A stretch of DNA of 64,000 nucleotides from Apodemus sylvaticus (taxonomy: Eukaryota > Chordata > Mammalia > Rodentia > Muridae), in assembly GCF_947179515.1 (NCBI RefSeq), contig NC_067474.1, forward strand, positions 87,869,824 to 87,933,823, in the 5' to 3' direction. Both the position numbers and the translations under genes were made by a program. The notes under the pieces were generated by a model. The model had not been told where the DNA came from. It did no database searches and worked only from the letters and a program-made list of their open reading frames with translations. This document shows, piece by piece, positions 10,816-23,018 of this stretch (positions are counted from its first letter, which is position 1; each line of letters starts with the position of its first letter).

Positions 10816-11379
10816 CTTTTAATTAAAAATAATAGACATGTAACATTCCACACAGCCAAATCATCAACATTCTTCTCCAGGGACTAGCCAAATGAGTGTC
10901 CCTGATAAGTCTATCCATGAAGCCCTCTTCAATCACCAAGATCTAAGCCAGATCCCATATACAGTACCTTGGTCTCTGTCTACTTATACTTGTCTTTTTC
11001 CCAGATCCTCTAAATTTCCTTCAAGATCTACCCCATGTATCACCAATTAAAGACCCCCTCCTTCCCTTTATTTGGACTCTATATACAACCACATTTTGCA
11101 CCCCTCTCAAAGGTCTATCCTGTTCTAGGGTCTAGTTTCAAGCATGATCTAGACTATGGTCTAATCTACTTGTTTCTCTCCTTGTTGAACCTACTCAAAT
11201 CTGCAGACTCAAATCTCCCAAACTCAAGCTTGTGCCAGGACACATGTACTGCTAACAAGCCCAGTCTCCATTGTTCACCTGGCATTATTCCACCTAAACC
11301 ATTCAGACCTTCTATGTTCAATCCAACTGGAACATTCTCTTTTCTTTCCTCAAACTACTCTGTCTTTATCAGATGCAGA
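10816..11379. other. C/T-rich unassigned DNA upstream of the ancient L1
   Basis: No gene recognised. It could be the 5' region of the ancient L1 that begins near 11380, but I see no landmark that proves it. Confidence 0.35.
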
Positions 11380-12264
11380 ACTAACAAAAAAGACCAGATA
11401 TCCAGGTCTCATTACAAAAATACAAACAATACAAAAGTTTAAGGCAATGTCTTCCCTCAAAATCCATCAGTGCAAAGAAATGTTCACCAATGAGGATTAC
11501 CATAATGAACCACAGGATACAAAATTTAAATAAACAATTATAAACTTCATCAAATAATTCAAATAGTATATTTAAAGAATGTATGCACAATCTCAATTAA
11601 TTAAAACAGAATGTTTCATTTATTGCCAGAGTGGTACCCAAGAGAAAAACACAAATATGAGAATAAAGGAGGATGGAAGTAACCATATATATGTGAAACT
11701 TATATACCTAGATAATACCCAAACTGAAATGAACTGAAGTAGATAAAAAACAATTAACCAACTACGATGCTCAGAGAAAAGCCTTACAAGTGGAATGAAT
11801 CAAACATTAGATGAAAAAACAGGACTCAGTATTAAAGTAAAGACTCTTAAAAAAATAAGCAAACAATATTAAAATGTGTTTTTAAAACACAGGAGAGAAA
11901 CATACAGAAAAAGTGAGACATCATGGAAAGACAAAGCCTTTGAAATCCAGAAATAGAAGAGAAAGAAGAATATAGGTAAATAGTGTAGGCCAGATCTTCA
12001 CTAAGATCACAGGAGAGAACTTCCCCAATCTAAGAAATGTTATACACACAGAGATATAAGAACACAGATAACTAAATAGAAAAGACCAGAAGACAAAATC
12101 CTCATTGTTAAAACACTAAGTATACAAAAAAGAAAATATATAAGTCATCTGTAATAGAAAACACATCAGAAAAGCAGCTGAATTTACAGGAAGAACTCTG
12201 AAAGACAGAAAAATTTTGATCACTAATTTTCAAGTCCTAAAAGACAATGAAGGTTAACCAAGCA

Positions 12265-12415
12265 AAACTATTGTCCACAACTGAAAGAGAAAGAGAAAAA
12301 GAGGTAGATGAAGAGGGAGAGGGAGAGCATGAGGAAAAAGGGAGAGAAAGAGAGGGAAGAGGGAGAGAGGGAGAGAGAAAAGAAGAGAGGGAGATAGAGT
12401 CTTCCATTATATAAA
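12265..12415 (+). repeat. GA-rich simple repeat inside ancient L1
   Basis: Purine-rich GAGAGG/GAAAGA sequence of about 150 bp in the region where the ancient L1 lost its endonuclease portion. Confidence 0.85.
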
Positions 12416-12560
12416 TAGCCAAAAAATTATATCTAACAGACTAAAGCTGAAGAAAATGGAAGAAGCATAAATGAAAATAGAAGAAACAATATTTTGGCCT
12501 GAATGAACATAGCCAAGAGACTACTGTAAAATTTTTAAATAACTCCAGATATCCTAATTA

Positions 12561-12561
<1 letters not shown>

Positions 12562-12597
<36 letters not shown>
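12562..12597 (+). repeat. (AC)n microsatellite
   Basis: About 17 uninterrupted AC units. Confidence 0.95.
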
Positions 12598-12599
<2 letters not shown>

Positions 12600-13623
12600 T
12601 CAAATACACAAGTGCCTGCATATTAAGTAGCACATTACCAAATGATGATTTGTTCAAAGAAGAAATTGAGGAATAAAATTTCTAGAGCTACATGAATAAA
12701 ACCTCTGAAATACATTTAAAGCTCTGAATGCTTACATTAAAAACTCAGAAAGAACACCAAAAGTATTTAATAATGTAACTATAAATGTTGGAAAAATGCA
12801 AAATGAAATCCAAACCTGGTCAAAGGCCAGAGATAATAAAAACCAGAAAGGAAACAAAATAAATAAAAACAAAGAAAGCATTATGAAGAATAAACAAATC
12901 TTAGAGCAGATTCTTTGCAAAGATAGACAAGGTTGGCAAAACTATGACCCAACTAATGAAAAGAACGAAAGAGGGGGCCATAATTGACAGAATCAGAATT
13001 GAATAAGGAAACATTATGACAGACATCAAAGAAATTCAAAATACTGTAAGGGAATATTTTAAAAGGACAATATTCTACTAATCTGGAAAACCTTTTTAAA
13101 AGTAAGAATTTCTAGATTCATCCAAACCACCAAAGTAAACAAGAAGTCCACAACTTAAACATATCAATAATGAATGCAGTAAGGTAAATAGTAAAAAGAA
13201 AAACTTTCCAACTAAAATTTTTCCAGGATCAGAAAGGTTTATAACAGAATTCTATTAGAATTTTAAAGATCTCTATTCTATTATTATTAAACTATTCAAA
13301 ATAGACACATAAGGAATACTCTCAAACTCAATCTGTGAAGTCATTATCAAACTACTACCAACACCAGATAAACAGCAAAATCAGAAAAGTATAGACCAAT
13401 ATCCCTGATAAACATAAAATCAGAAATGTCCCCAAAATAATATTAATTGCAAGTTGAATATAGACATATATTAAAAACATTCACTATGATTAATTTGGTT
13501 TACTTGAGATTTGCAAAAATCTTTTAAATTATGCAAATTTGGAACAGTAAAAAAACCACTAACTAGACTTAAAGGCAAAAATCACATCAACTCAATAGAT
13601 GCAGAAAAAATTCTTAATGAAAT

Positions 13624-13976
13624 TGTGGTGGTTTGAATAGGTTTGGCCCCATAGATTTATGTGTTTGAATGCTTAGTCCATGGGGAATGGTAGTATTAGT
13701 AAGTCTTAATGGGGGAAGTATCTCACAGTAAGGATGGGCTTTGAGGTCTCCTACTGTGCTTAGGCTCCATCCAGTGTAGATGAAAGTCTCCTGGCTACCT
13801 GTGGGTAAACATGTAGAACTCTTGACTCCTCTAGCAGTAAGTCTGTCTACACAATGCCATGCTTGATAGTGAATTGAACATCTAAAACTGTAAGACAATT
13901 CCAATTAAATATTTACCTTTATAAAATGTGCCTTGATCATAATGTCTCTTCATACCAATAATCCCTAATTAAGACA
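13624..13976 (+). mobile_element. MaLR-like solo LTR inserted in ancient L1 RT region
   Basis: It begins 'tgtggtggtttgaatagg', ends 'aattaagaca' (TG...CA), and has an ATTAAA signal at 13904. The 5-bp flanks gaaat/gtaat match at 4 of 5 positions. The ancient L1 ORF2 reads up to 'ILNEI' on the left and continues with 'cctgataaaagtcctgg' on the right, which proves the insertion. It shares its second half with the copy at 9499. Confidence 0.75.
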
Positions 13977-14474
13977 GTAATCCTATCTGCTTTCCTGATA
14001 AAAGTCCTGGAGAAAGTCGGACTAGGAGGTATATACCTCAACCAAATAAAAGCTACCTATGAGAAACTCATAAGCAATATAATCCTAAAAGGACAAAACC
14101 TTGAAGCAACAGGAGTCAAGCATGATACATGGCTGTCTATATCATCTTTATTATTTACTTTTCTGCTTCAAGTCCTAGCTGCAGTAAAGAGTCAAGACAA
14201 AAAAATTAAAGAAATACAAATATGACAAAAAGAAATCAAATAACCCTTTACAGAAAACATGATGTTATATATTTAAGGTACAAGAAAGTCTACCAAAAAT
14301 AACCATTAATTTTAGGAAAATGGTAGAATACAGAATCAATTAGTTTTCAAAAACTAATACCATCTTTATATATCAACAAGAAACATGCTGAAAAAGAGAT
14401 TGTGGCCACATGTTCACAGTCACTTCAAAAAAAATCTAGAAATAAAACTAGCCAAGTAAGTGAAAGAGATCTAG

Positions 14475-14492
14475 AAAGAAATGCAATCATCT
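14475..14492 (+). repeat. Target-site duplication, left copy (18 bp)
   Basis: 'aaagaaatgcaatcatct', repeated without a mismatch at 22598-22615 on the other side of the L1. The first three A's of the right copy overlap the poly(A). Confidence 0.95.
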
Positions 14493-14861
14493 TAAACCTG
14501 CCCCACATCTGACAGGCTGAGAATCCTACTTCCTGATACTCTCTGGAGAATGGACAGGAGCAGGGCATCTGGTAAGAATTACCTGCCCAACCCTAGAGGC
14601 CCAGGGCCACTCTGGGACCCACTACCCAGCAACCTCCAGATAAACACTCCCCTTCTGTCCTTTCTACCTCTCCCTCCAATCCCACCACTTCGCCAATCCA
14701 TCCCCAGACCTGCACCACTTCTGACAGGCAAAGAATCCTACTTCCTGATATGCTCTAGAGAATGCGCAGGAGTAGGGAATCCAATAAGAATCACCCCACA
14801 ACTAAGCCCAGAGCTGCTCAGGAACCCACTACACAGCAACCTCCAGATCAAAGGTCATTGG
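14493..14861 (+). promoter_or_regulatory. L1 5'UTR promoter monomers (two)
   Basis: Monomer landmarks 'acatctgacaggc...acttcctgata' start at 14504 and 14716, a period of about 212 bp; the second unit is shortened. Just after, two shorter imperfect repeats of about 43 bp ('cattggagaac...agcagggcatt') occur. Such monomers form the Pol II promoter in murine L1s. Activity of this old copy is doubtful. Confidence 0.75.
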
Positions 14862-14933
14862 AGAACTGGCACCAGTAGGGCATTTGAACTGGTAGAAGCA
14901 GGGCATTGGAGAACCAGCATCAGCAGGGCATTC

Positions 14934-14945
14934 AAGATCCTGCAG
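14934..14945 (+). repeat. Target-site duplication of nested L1, left copy
   Basis: 'aagatcctgcag', repeated at 16869-16880. It brackets the nested L1 and restores a continuous 5' UTR when the insert is removed. Confidence 0.92.
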
Positions 14946-14969
14946 CTTCCGAGTGTCTGGCTTTATATG

Positions 14970-15728
14970 GAGGTCCTTGATCCATTTGGAGTTGAGCTTA
15001 GTACAAGGAGATAAGGATGGATCAATTTGCATTCTTCTGCATGCTGAACTCCAGTTGAACCAGGACCATTTGTTGAAAAGGCTGTCTTTTATCTATTGGA
15101 TGTTTTCAGCTCCTTTGTCGAGGATCAAGTGGCCATAGGTGTGTGGGTTCATTTCTGGATCTTCAATCCTGTTCCACTGATCAGCCTGCCTGTCACTGTA
15201 CCAATACCATGCAGTTTTTAACACTATTGCTCTGTAGTATTGCTTGAGGTCAGAAATACTGATTCCCCCAGAATTTCTTTTGTTCTGAGAATAGTTTTAG
15301 CTATCCTGGGTTTTTTGTTATTCCAAATGAATTTGAGAATTGCTCTTTCTAACTCTATAAAGAACTGAGTTGGGATTTTGATAGGTATTGCATTGAATCT
15401 GTATATTGCTTTTGGCAAAATGGCCATTTTTAATTATATTAATCCTGCTCATCCATGAGCATGGGAGATTTTTCCATTTTTTTGAGGTCTTCTTCCATTT
15501 TCTTCTTCAGAGTCTTGAAGTTCTTGTCATACAGATCATTCACATGTTTGGTAAGAGTCACCCCAAGGTACTTTATATGGTTTGTGTCTATTGTGAAGGA
15601 TGTCATTTCCCTAATTTCTTTTTCAGCCTGCTTATCCTTTGAGTATAGGAAGGCTACTGATTTGCTTGAGCTGATTTTATAACCTGCCACTTTGATGAAG
15701 CTGTTTATCAGCTGTAGGAGTTCTCTGA
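14970..15728 (-). pseudogene. ORF2 fragment, inverted part of nested L1
   Basis: The minus strand gives the ORF2 segment after the RT palm: INSFIKVAGYKISSSKSVAF, then TKHVNDLYDKNFKTLKKKME, then NIPIKIPTQFF-type and SKWIKDLHIKPDTRK. Two long frames (15439-15858 and 15224-15427) are separated by a frameshift. No catalytic motif is present. Confidence 0.9.
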
Positions 15729-15730
15729 CC

Positions 15731-16601
15731 CTTGAGGACATCAGTACAGGGGGAAATTTCCTGAACAGAACACCAATAACATATTCTCTAAGATCAAGAA
15801 TTGACAAATGGGACCTCATAAAATTACAAAGTTTCTGTACGGCAAAGGACACAATCAAAAGAACAAATCAGCAACCAACAAATTGGGAAAAGATCTTCCC
15901 CAACCCTACATCAGATTGAGGGTTAATATCAAATATATACAAAGAACTGAAGAAGTTAGACCACAGAAAACCAAATAATCCTATTAAAAATGGGGTACAG
16001 AGTTAAACAAAGAATTTTTACCTGAAGAACTTCAGATGGCTGAAAAGCATCTTAAAAAATGCTCACCTTCATTAGTCATTAGGAAAATTCAAATCAAAAC
16101 AACCCTGAGATTTCACCTTACACCAGTCAGAATGGCTAAGATTAAAAATTCAGGAGACAGCAGGTGTTGGTGAGGATGTGGAGAAAAAGGAACATTTCTC
16201 CACTACTGGTGGGGTTGCAAATTGGTACAACAACTCTGGAAATCAGTCTGGTGGTTCCTTATAAAACAGGGCACGCCACTTCCAGAGGATCCTGCTATAC
16301 CACTCCTGGGCATATACCCAGAGGATTTCCCAGCATGTAATAAGGATACGTGCTCCACTATGTTCACAGCAGCCCTATTTATAATAGCCAGAAGCTGGAA
16401 AGAACTCAGATATCCCTCAACGGAAGAATGGATGCAAAAAATGTGGTATATATACACAGTGGATTACTATTCAACCATTAGAAACAATGAATTCATGAAA
16501 TTCTTAGACAAATGCATGGAGCTGGAGAACATCATACTAAGTGAGGTAACCCAGTCTCAAAAGATCAATCATGGTATGCACTCACTAATAAGTGGATATT
16601 A
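15731..16601 (+). pseudogene. ORF2 C-terminal fragment, direct part of nested L1
   Basis: The plus strand continues ORF2: FLNRTPITYSLRSRIDKWDL, IYKELKK-type helix, and the C-terminal PLLGIYPEDFPACNKDTCST, ending with the HGMHSLISGY terminus at 16602. The frame from 16222 to 16602 is open for 126 codons; upstream frames are shifted. Confidence 0.9.
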
Positions 16602-16868
16602 GCCTAGAAAATTGGAATACCCAAAACATAATCCACACATCAAATGAGGTACAAGAAGAACAGAGGAGTGGCCCCTGGTTCTAGAAAGACTCAGTGTAGA
16701 AGTATAGGGCAAAACCAGAACATGGAAGTGGGAAGCGGTGGATGGGAGAACAGGGGGAGGGAAGGGGGCTTATGTGACTTTCGGGGAGTGGGAGGGGCAG
16801 AAAAGGGGAAATAATTTGAAATGTAAATAAAAATATATCGAATAAAAAAATAAAATAAAATAAAATAA

Positions 16869-16880
16869 AAGATCCTGCAG
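16869..16880 (+). repeat. Target-site duplication of nested L1, right copy
   Basis: Matches 14934-14945 at 12 of 12 positions, immediately after the poly(A)-like tail. Confidence 0.92.
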
Positions 16881-17087
16881 CAGCAGAACATTTGAGAAAT
16901 AGTGCCTGCTGGTTATTTGACCCTTGCCAAGTCTGCCACAGGGAAAACCCCATCACTTGATACTTCCTGGAGAACCAGCTTTTTGCCGGGCTTTGGAGAG
17001 AAAGGGAATCCCAGCAGTACAGAAACACAGGCCTGGAGGACAGAGAAGATAGAGATAGCAAGACCAGCTAACACCAGAGATAATGAG

Positions 17088-18175
17088 ATGACCAAAGGCA
17101 AACACAAAATCATTATCAGCAGAAACCCAGGAAACATGGCAACATCAGAACCCAGTTCTCCCACAGCAAATCCTGCATATCCCATAACATCATAAAAGCA
17201 AGAGCAAGATTTAAAATCACATCTCATATTGCTGATGGAGGACTTCAAGAAGGACATAAATAACTCCCTTAAAGAAATACAGGAGAACATGGGTCAACAG
17301 GTAAAAGCACAAAAATCCCTTGAAGAAATGCAAGAGAATATGGATCAAAATGTAGAAGCCCTTAAAGAGGAAACACAAAAATTTCGTAAGAATTTCAGGA
17401 AAAAACTAACAAACAAGTGAAGGAAATGAACAAAACTAAACAGGGCTAAAAATGGAAATAGAAACAATAAAGAAATCTCAAAGTAAGACATCTCTGAAGA
17501 TAGAAAACCTTGGAAAAATTCAAGAGTCAGAGATGCAAGCATCAACAAAAGAATACAAGAGATAGAAGACATCATCTCAGTGCTGAGGATTCCATAGAAA
17601 ACATAGACACAACTGTCAAAGAAAATGCAAAATGCAAAATGCTTGTTACACAAAAGATCCAGTAAATCCAGGACACCAAACCTAAGGATTATAGGTATAG
17701 AAGAAAGCAAGGATTTATATCTTAAAGGTCCAGTAAATATCTTAAACAAAATTATAGATGAAAACTTCTCTAACCTAAAGAAAGAGATGCCCATGAATAT
17801 ACAAGAAGCCTACAGAATTCCAAGCAGATTGGACCAGAGCAGAAATTCCTTCTGTCACATAATAATCAAACACCAAATGCACTAAATGAGGAAAGAATAT
17901 TAAAAGCAGCAAGAGAAAAAGGTCAAGTAACATAAAAAGGCAGACTTGTCAGAATTACACCAGACTTCTCACAAGAGACTATGAAAGCCAGAAGAGCCTG
18001 GGCAGATGTCATACAGATCCTAAGAGAACATAAAAGTCAGCCCAGACTACTATACCCAGCAAAATTTTCAATTACCATAGATGGAGAAAACAAGACATTC
18101 CATGACAAAGATAAATTCACACAATATCTTTCCACAAATCCAGCTATGCAAAGGATAATGAGTAGAAAATACTAA
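17088..18175 (+). pseudogene. L1 ORF1 (ORF1p) pseudogene
   Basis: ORF1p is the L1 RNA-binding trimeric chaperone. The start MTKGKHKIIISRNPGNMA at 17088 fits the usual MAKGK-type N-terminus. The first frame stops at 17195. It is followed by a coiled-coil-like Lys/Glu-rich stretch (17229-17420 in another frame), the RRM region (SRTPNLRIIGIEESKDLYLK, 17625-17885) and the C-terminal domain (MKARRAWADVIQILREHKSQ to the stop at 18175). At least four frame changes or stops are visible. The order and length (about 360 codons) are normal for the family. Confidence 0.92.
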
Positions 18176-18279
18176 CACGAGTCAGGAAATCACACCATAG
18201 AAAAATCAATAAGATAATCTTTCAACAAACCTGATAGAACATAGCTACAAAACAAGAACTGAACCTTTAACTAAGAAGA

Positions 18280-21200
18280 TATTAGTAAACAACAATCACT
18301 TTTCCTTAATATCTCTTAATATCAATGGTTGTGATTCCCCTATAAAAAGACACAGACTAACAGACTGGATGCGTAAACAGGACCCACCGTTTTGCTGCAT
18401 ACAAGGAACACACCTCAGCGACAAAGATAGTTGCTAATTAAGATCAGAGGTTGGAAAACAATTTTCCAAGCAAATGGTCCCAAGAAACAAGCTGGAATGG
18501 CAATTCTTATATCGGATAAAATTGACTGTGAACCAAAAGTTGGCAAAAAAGATAAGGAGGGACACGTCGTACTGGTCAAAGGAAAAGTCTACGAAGATGA
18601 ACTTTTAATTCTGAACATCTATGCTCTGAATGCAAGGGTACCCACCTTCATAAAAGAAACTTTAATAAAGCTCAAAACACACATTGCATCCCACACAATA
18701 ATAGTGGGAGACTTCAATACCCCACTCTAAAAGATGGACAAATCATGGAATCAGAAACTAAACAGAGATACAGTGAAACTAACGGAAGTTATGGACCAAA
18801 TGGATCTACCAGATTTTTATAGAACATTCCAACCTAAAGCAAAAGAATATACCTTCTTCTCAGTACCTCATGGCACCTCCAAAATTGACCATATAATTGG
18901 TCATAAAATGGGCCTCAACAGATATGGAAATATTGAAATTATTCCATGTACCTTATCAGATCACCAGAACCTAAGGCTGGTCTTAAGCTCAAACAAAAAC
19001 AATGGAAAACATACACGTGGACTTTGAACAATGCTCTTCTCAATGATAGCTTGGTCAAGGATGAAATAAAGAAATTAAAGACTTTTTAGAATTTAATGAA
19101 AATAAAGACACATCATACCAAAACTTATGGGACAAAATGAAAGCAGTGCTAAGAGGAAAGCTCATAGCTCTGAGTGACTTCAAAAAGAGAATGGAGAGAG
19201 CTTATACTAACAGCTTGACAGTGCACTTGAAAGCTCTAGAACAAAAAGAAGCAAATACACCCAGGAGTAGTAGACTGCAGAAAATAATCAAACTCAGGGC
19301 TGAAATCAACCAAACAAAACCAAAAATAACTCTACAAAGAATCAACAAAACAAGGAGTTGGTTCTTTGAAAAAATCAAGAAGATAGATAAACCATTACCA
19401 AGACTAACCAGAGGGCACAGAGACAGTATCACAATTAATAAAATCAGAAATGAAAAGGGAGACATAACAACAGATGCTATGGAAATTCAAAAAATCACCA
19501 AATCCTACTACAAAAGTTTATACTCAACAAAGTTTGAAAATCTGGATGAAATAGACAACTTTCTATATACATACCAGGTGCCAACGTTAAAACAGGTCAG
19601 ATAAACGATCTAAATAGTCCCATAAATCCAAAGGAAATAATAGAAGCAGTCCTTAATAGCCTCCCATCAAAAAAAAAAAGAAAGAAAGAAAAAATCCCAG
19701 GACCCCAGATAGAATATTGATGCAAAAATAATGAAAAAAATCTTGGCCAACCTAATCCAAGAATGCATCAAAACTATAATTCACCAAGATCAGGTAGGCT
19801 TCATTCCAGGGATGCAGAGATGGTTCAATATATGGAAATCCGTCAATGTAATCCACTACATAAACAAACTAAAGGAAAAAAAAAAACCACATGGTCATTC
19901 TGTCTGATGTTGAAAAGGCTATTGACAAAATCCAGCATCCCTTCATGATAAAAGTCTTGGAGAGATCTGGAAGCCAAGGCCCATACCTCAACATAGTGAA
20001 AGCAATATACTGCAAATGGATAACCAACATCAAGTTAAATGGAGAGAAATTTGATGCAATCCCACTAAAATTGGGAATCAGAAAAGGCTGCCCACTTTCT
20101 CCCTATCTATTCAATATAGTACTTAAAGTCCTAGCCAGAGCAATCAGGCAACAAAAGGAGCTTAAAGGGATATAAATTGGAAAGGATGAAGTCAAAATAT
20201 CACTATTTGCAGATGATTTGATAGTATAATTAAGCAACCCCAAGACTTCCAACAGAGAACTCCTAAAGCTGATAAACAACTTTAGCAAAGTGCCTGGATA
20301 TAAAATTAGCTTAAGCAAATCAGTAGCCTTCCTCTATTTAAAGGATAAACAGATGAGAAAGAAATGAAGGAAATGACACCCTTCACAGTAGTCACAAATA
20401 ATATTTCATACCTAGGTGTGACCCTAAGGAAGCAAGTGAAAGATCTGTATGACAATAACTTCAAGTCTCTGAAGAAAGAAACGAAGGTCTCAGAAGATGG
20501 AAAGATCTCCCATGTTCATGGATTGGCAGGATCAATATAGTAAAAATGGCCATCTTGCTGAAAGCAATCTACAGATTCAATGCAAAACCCCAAATCAATT
20601 CTTCATAGATCTAGAAATAGCCATTCTCAAATTCATCTGGAATAACAAAAGACCTTTCTATACAACAAAAGGTCTTCTGGGGAAATCACCATCCCTGACC
20701 TCAAGCTCTACTACAGAGGGATAGTGATAAAAAACTGTTTGGTATTGGTGTGCAGACAGGCAGGAAGTTCAATGGAATAGAATTGAAGACCCAGAAAAGA
20801 ACCCACACACGTACAGTCACTTGATATTTGACAAAGTAGCTAAAAAAAATCCAGTGGAAAAAAGACACCATTTTTAACAAATGGTGCTGGATCAACTGGA
20901 GGTCTACATGCAGAGAAATGCAAATCGACCCATTCTTATCTCCTTGTACAAAGCTCAAGTCCAAGTGGATCAAGGATCTACACATAAAACCAGACACACT
21001 GAAGCTTATAGAGGAGAAAGTGGGGATGAATCTTGAACACATGGGCACAGGGGAAAAGTTCCTGAACAGAACACCAATGGCTTATGCTCTAAGAACAAGA
21101 ATTGACAGATGGGACCTCATAAAACTGCAAAGCTTCTGTAAGGCAAAGGACATAGTCAATACAACAAAATGACAATCAAGAATTGGGAAAAGATCTTTAC

Positions 21201-21878
21201 TAACCCTACATCTAATAGAGGGCTAATATCCAATGTATACAAAGAACTCAATAAGTTTGTCTCCAGAGAGTCAAATAATCCTATAAAAAAATGGGATACA
21301 GAGCTAAACAGGGAATTCTCAACTGAGGAAACTTGAATGGCACTAAAGCACCTAAAGAAATGTTCAGCATCCTTAGTTATCAGGGAAATGCAAATCAAAA
21401 CAACACTGAGATTCTACCTTATACCAGTCAGAATGGCTAAGATGAAAATCTCAGGATTCAGCAGATGCTGGAGAGAATATGGGGAAACAGAAACCTTCTC
21501 CATTGTTGGTGGGATTGCAAGCTGGTAAAACCACTCTGGAAATCAGAAAATTAGACATAGTTCTACATGAGGATCCAGGTATACCACTCCTGGGCATATA
21601 ACCAGAAGATGTTCCAACATGTAATAAGGATACATTCTCCACTATGTACATAGCTTCTTTATTTATAATAGCCAGAAGCTGGAAAGAACTCAGATGTCCT
21701 TCAACAGAGGAATGGATACAGAAACTGTGGTATATATACACAATGGAGTACTATTCAGCTATTAAAAAATGAATTCATTAAATTCTTAGGCAAATGGATG
21801 GAACTAGAAAGTGTCATCCTGAGCAAGATAACCCAGTCACAAAAGAATGCACATGGTATGCACTCACTAATAAGCTGA
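18280..21878 (+). pseudogene. L1 ORF2 (endonuclease/reverse transcriptase) pseudogene
   Basis: Domains follow the normal order. The AP-like endonuclease lies at about 18300-19030 (opening NINGCDSPIKRHRLTDWMRK, later VGDFNTPL and LSDHQNLRLVLSS, which correspond to catalytic motifs). The linker follows at 19137-19600. The reverse transcriptase runs from about 19790 to 20350, with LSPYLFNIVLKVLARAI and the catalytic FADD at 20206-20217. The thumb and C-terminal region run to the stop at 21878. Around 19708 the text jumps from SLPSKK to the NIDAKI-like region, so roughly 80 codons of the RT fingers are deleted. Many stops and frameshifts are present. No functional enzyme is encoded. Confidence 0.93.
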
Positions 21879-22590
21879 TGTTAGCCTAAAAGCTCAAAAT
21901 GAACAAGCTACAATTAACCCAGCACAGTAAGCTCAAGAACGAAGACTTAAGTAAGGGTGCTTTGATTCCTCTGAGAAAGGGAACAAAATACGCACAGGAG
22001 CAATAAGGGAAACATTATATGGAGCAGGGACTGAAGTAAAGGCCACCCAGAAGTTGCCCTACCTGGGGACTCACCCTATTAACAGTCACCAAACCCTGAC
22101 ACTACTATGGTCAACAAGTAATGTATATCAAAAGGAGCATCCCTGGTTGTCTCTGGAGGGTCCCTGCCAGAGCCTTACAAATACAGAAGCAGATGCTAGC
22201 AGTCAACAATTGGACTGGCCACGGGGTCCCCAATGGAGGATCTGGAAGGTGGTCTGGAGGAGCTGAAGGGGTTTACAGCCCCATGGAAAGAACAATGATT
22301 TAGGCCACCCAGATGCCCCAGGACTCCCAGGGACTAAACCATCAACCCAGGGGTACATATGGTTACAGCCAAAAATGTGGCAGAGGAATGCCTTGTTAGG
22401 CATCAATAGGAGGAACAGTCCTTGGTCAGGTAAAGGCTCAAGAGATGCCCCAATAAAGGGAAATCGAGGGGGAGGGGATGTGGGAATGGATCGGGAGGAG
22501 GGGCATTTATGAGGAGGGAGGGGGTGGAAGATGGGAAGGGGGAAATCAGGAATGGTTTTACCATTGGCAATATAAATGAAGATGATATTC
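21879..22590 (+). other. 3' UTR of the full-length L1
   Basis: Typical Lx-type 3' UTR landmarks: 'ccaaaccctgacactac', 'gaccccaatggagg'-like text, 'agatgccccaggactccc', and a G-rich stretch at 22465-22530 before the tail. The G-rich tract may form quadruplexes, a known property of murine L1 3' UTRs. Confidence 0.85.
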
Positions 22591-22597
22591 AATAAAA

Positions 22598-22615
22598 AAA
22601 GAAATGCAATCATCT
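22598..22615 (+). repeat. Target-site duplication, right copy (18 bp)
   Basis: Identical to 14475-14492. The ancient L1 ORF2 resumes immediately after it. Confidence 0.95.
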
Positions 22616-22969
22616 GTACAAAGTGATGAAAAAAGATATCAGAAAATGGAAAGATACCATACTTACAACATGATAAAATTAATATTGTGAAAATGACTAC
22701 CTTTCTAAATACCATTAAAAATTCAGTTCAGTCTTAATCAAAACCCCAATTTCACATTCTTCACAAAAACAATAAAAATAAGTTAAAATTAATTTGGATC
22801 TAGAAGAGACCCTGAACAACTAAGTAAACCTAAGCAAAAATAGCAGTACTCAGGAAATCATCAATCCAAATTTTAAGATATATTAAAGAGCTATATTACT
22901 AAAAAATATAGTACCATTGCAAAAACAGACATATCAACCAATGGTGCAAAATTATAGATCTAAACATGA

Positions 22970-22970
<1 letters not shown>

Positions 22971-23015
<45 letters not shown>
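22971..23015 (+). repeat. (TA)n microsatellite
   Basis: 45 bp of pure TA inside the ancient L1. Confidence 0.97.

Positions 23016-23018
<3 letters not shown>

Larger units (their letters stand above)
14946..16870 (+). mobile_element. Nested L1 with twin-priming inversion
   Basis: A 1.9-kb L1 inside the 5' UTR of the larger L1. Segment 14946 to about 15728 is inverted: its minus strand codes ORF2 from RELLQLINSF to KWIKDLHIKPDTRK. Segment 15731-16850 is direct and continues ORF2 from the GTGGNFLNRTP region to the C-terminus and then the 3' UTR, which ends in an ATAAAATAAA tail. Only about 27 bp of ORF2 is lost between the two parts. The 12-bp target-site duplication is perfect. It is younger than its host, and its 3' UTR ('ggaacataatttgaaatgtaaat'-like end) is of L1Md type. 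Confidence 0.95.
14493..22600 (+). mobile_element. Full-length (dead) Lx-type LINE-1
   Basis: A + strand L1 occupies 8.1 kb because a 1.9-kb L1 lies inside it. Without that insert it is about 6.2 kb, the expected full length. Order: 5' UTR with two promoter monomers (14493-14861) and non-monomeric leader; ORF1 pseudogene (17088-18175); ORF2 pseudogene (about 18280-21878); GC-richer 3' UTR with G-rich tract near 22470-22530; short poly(A) tail at 22591-22600. An 18-bp perfect target-site duplication flanks it. It inserted into the ORF2 of an older L1. Both ORFs carry many stops and frameshifts, so it cannot move by itself. The perfect duplication with decayed ORFs suggests an intermediate age. 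Confidence 0.93.

Noticed and set aside
17345..17794. 149-codon minus-strand frame
   Set aside because: Antisense shadow of the L1 ORF1 pseudogene; likewise 19202-19465 and 22203-22715.
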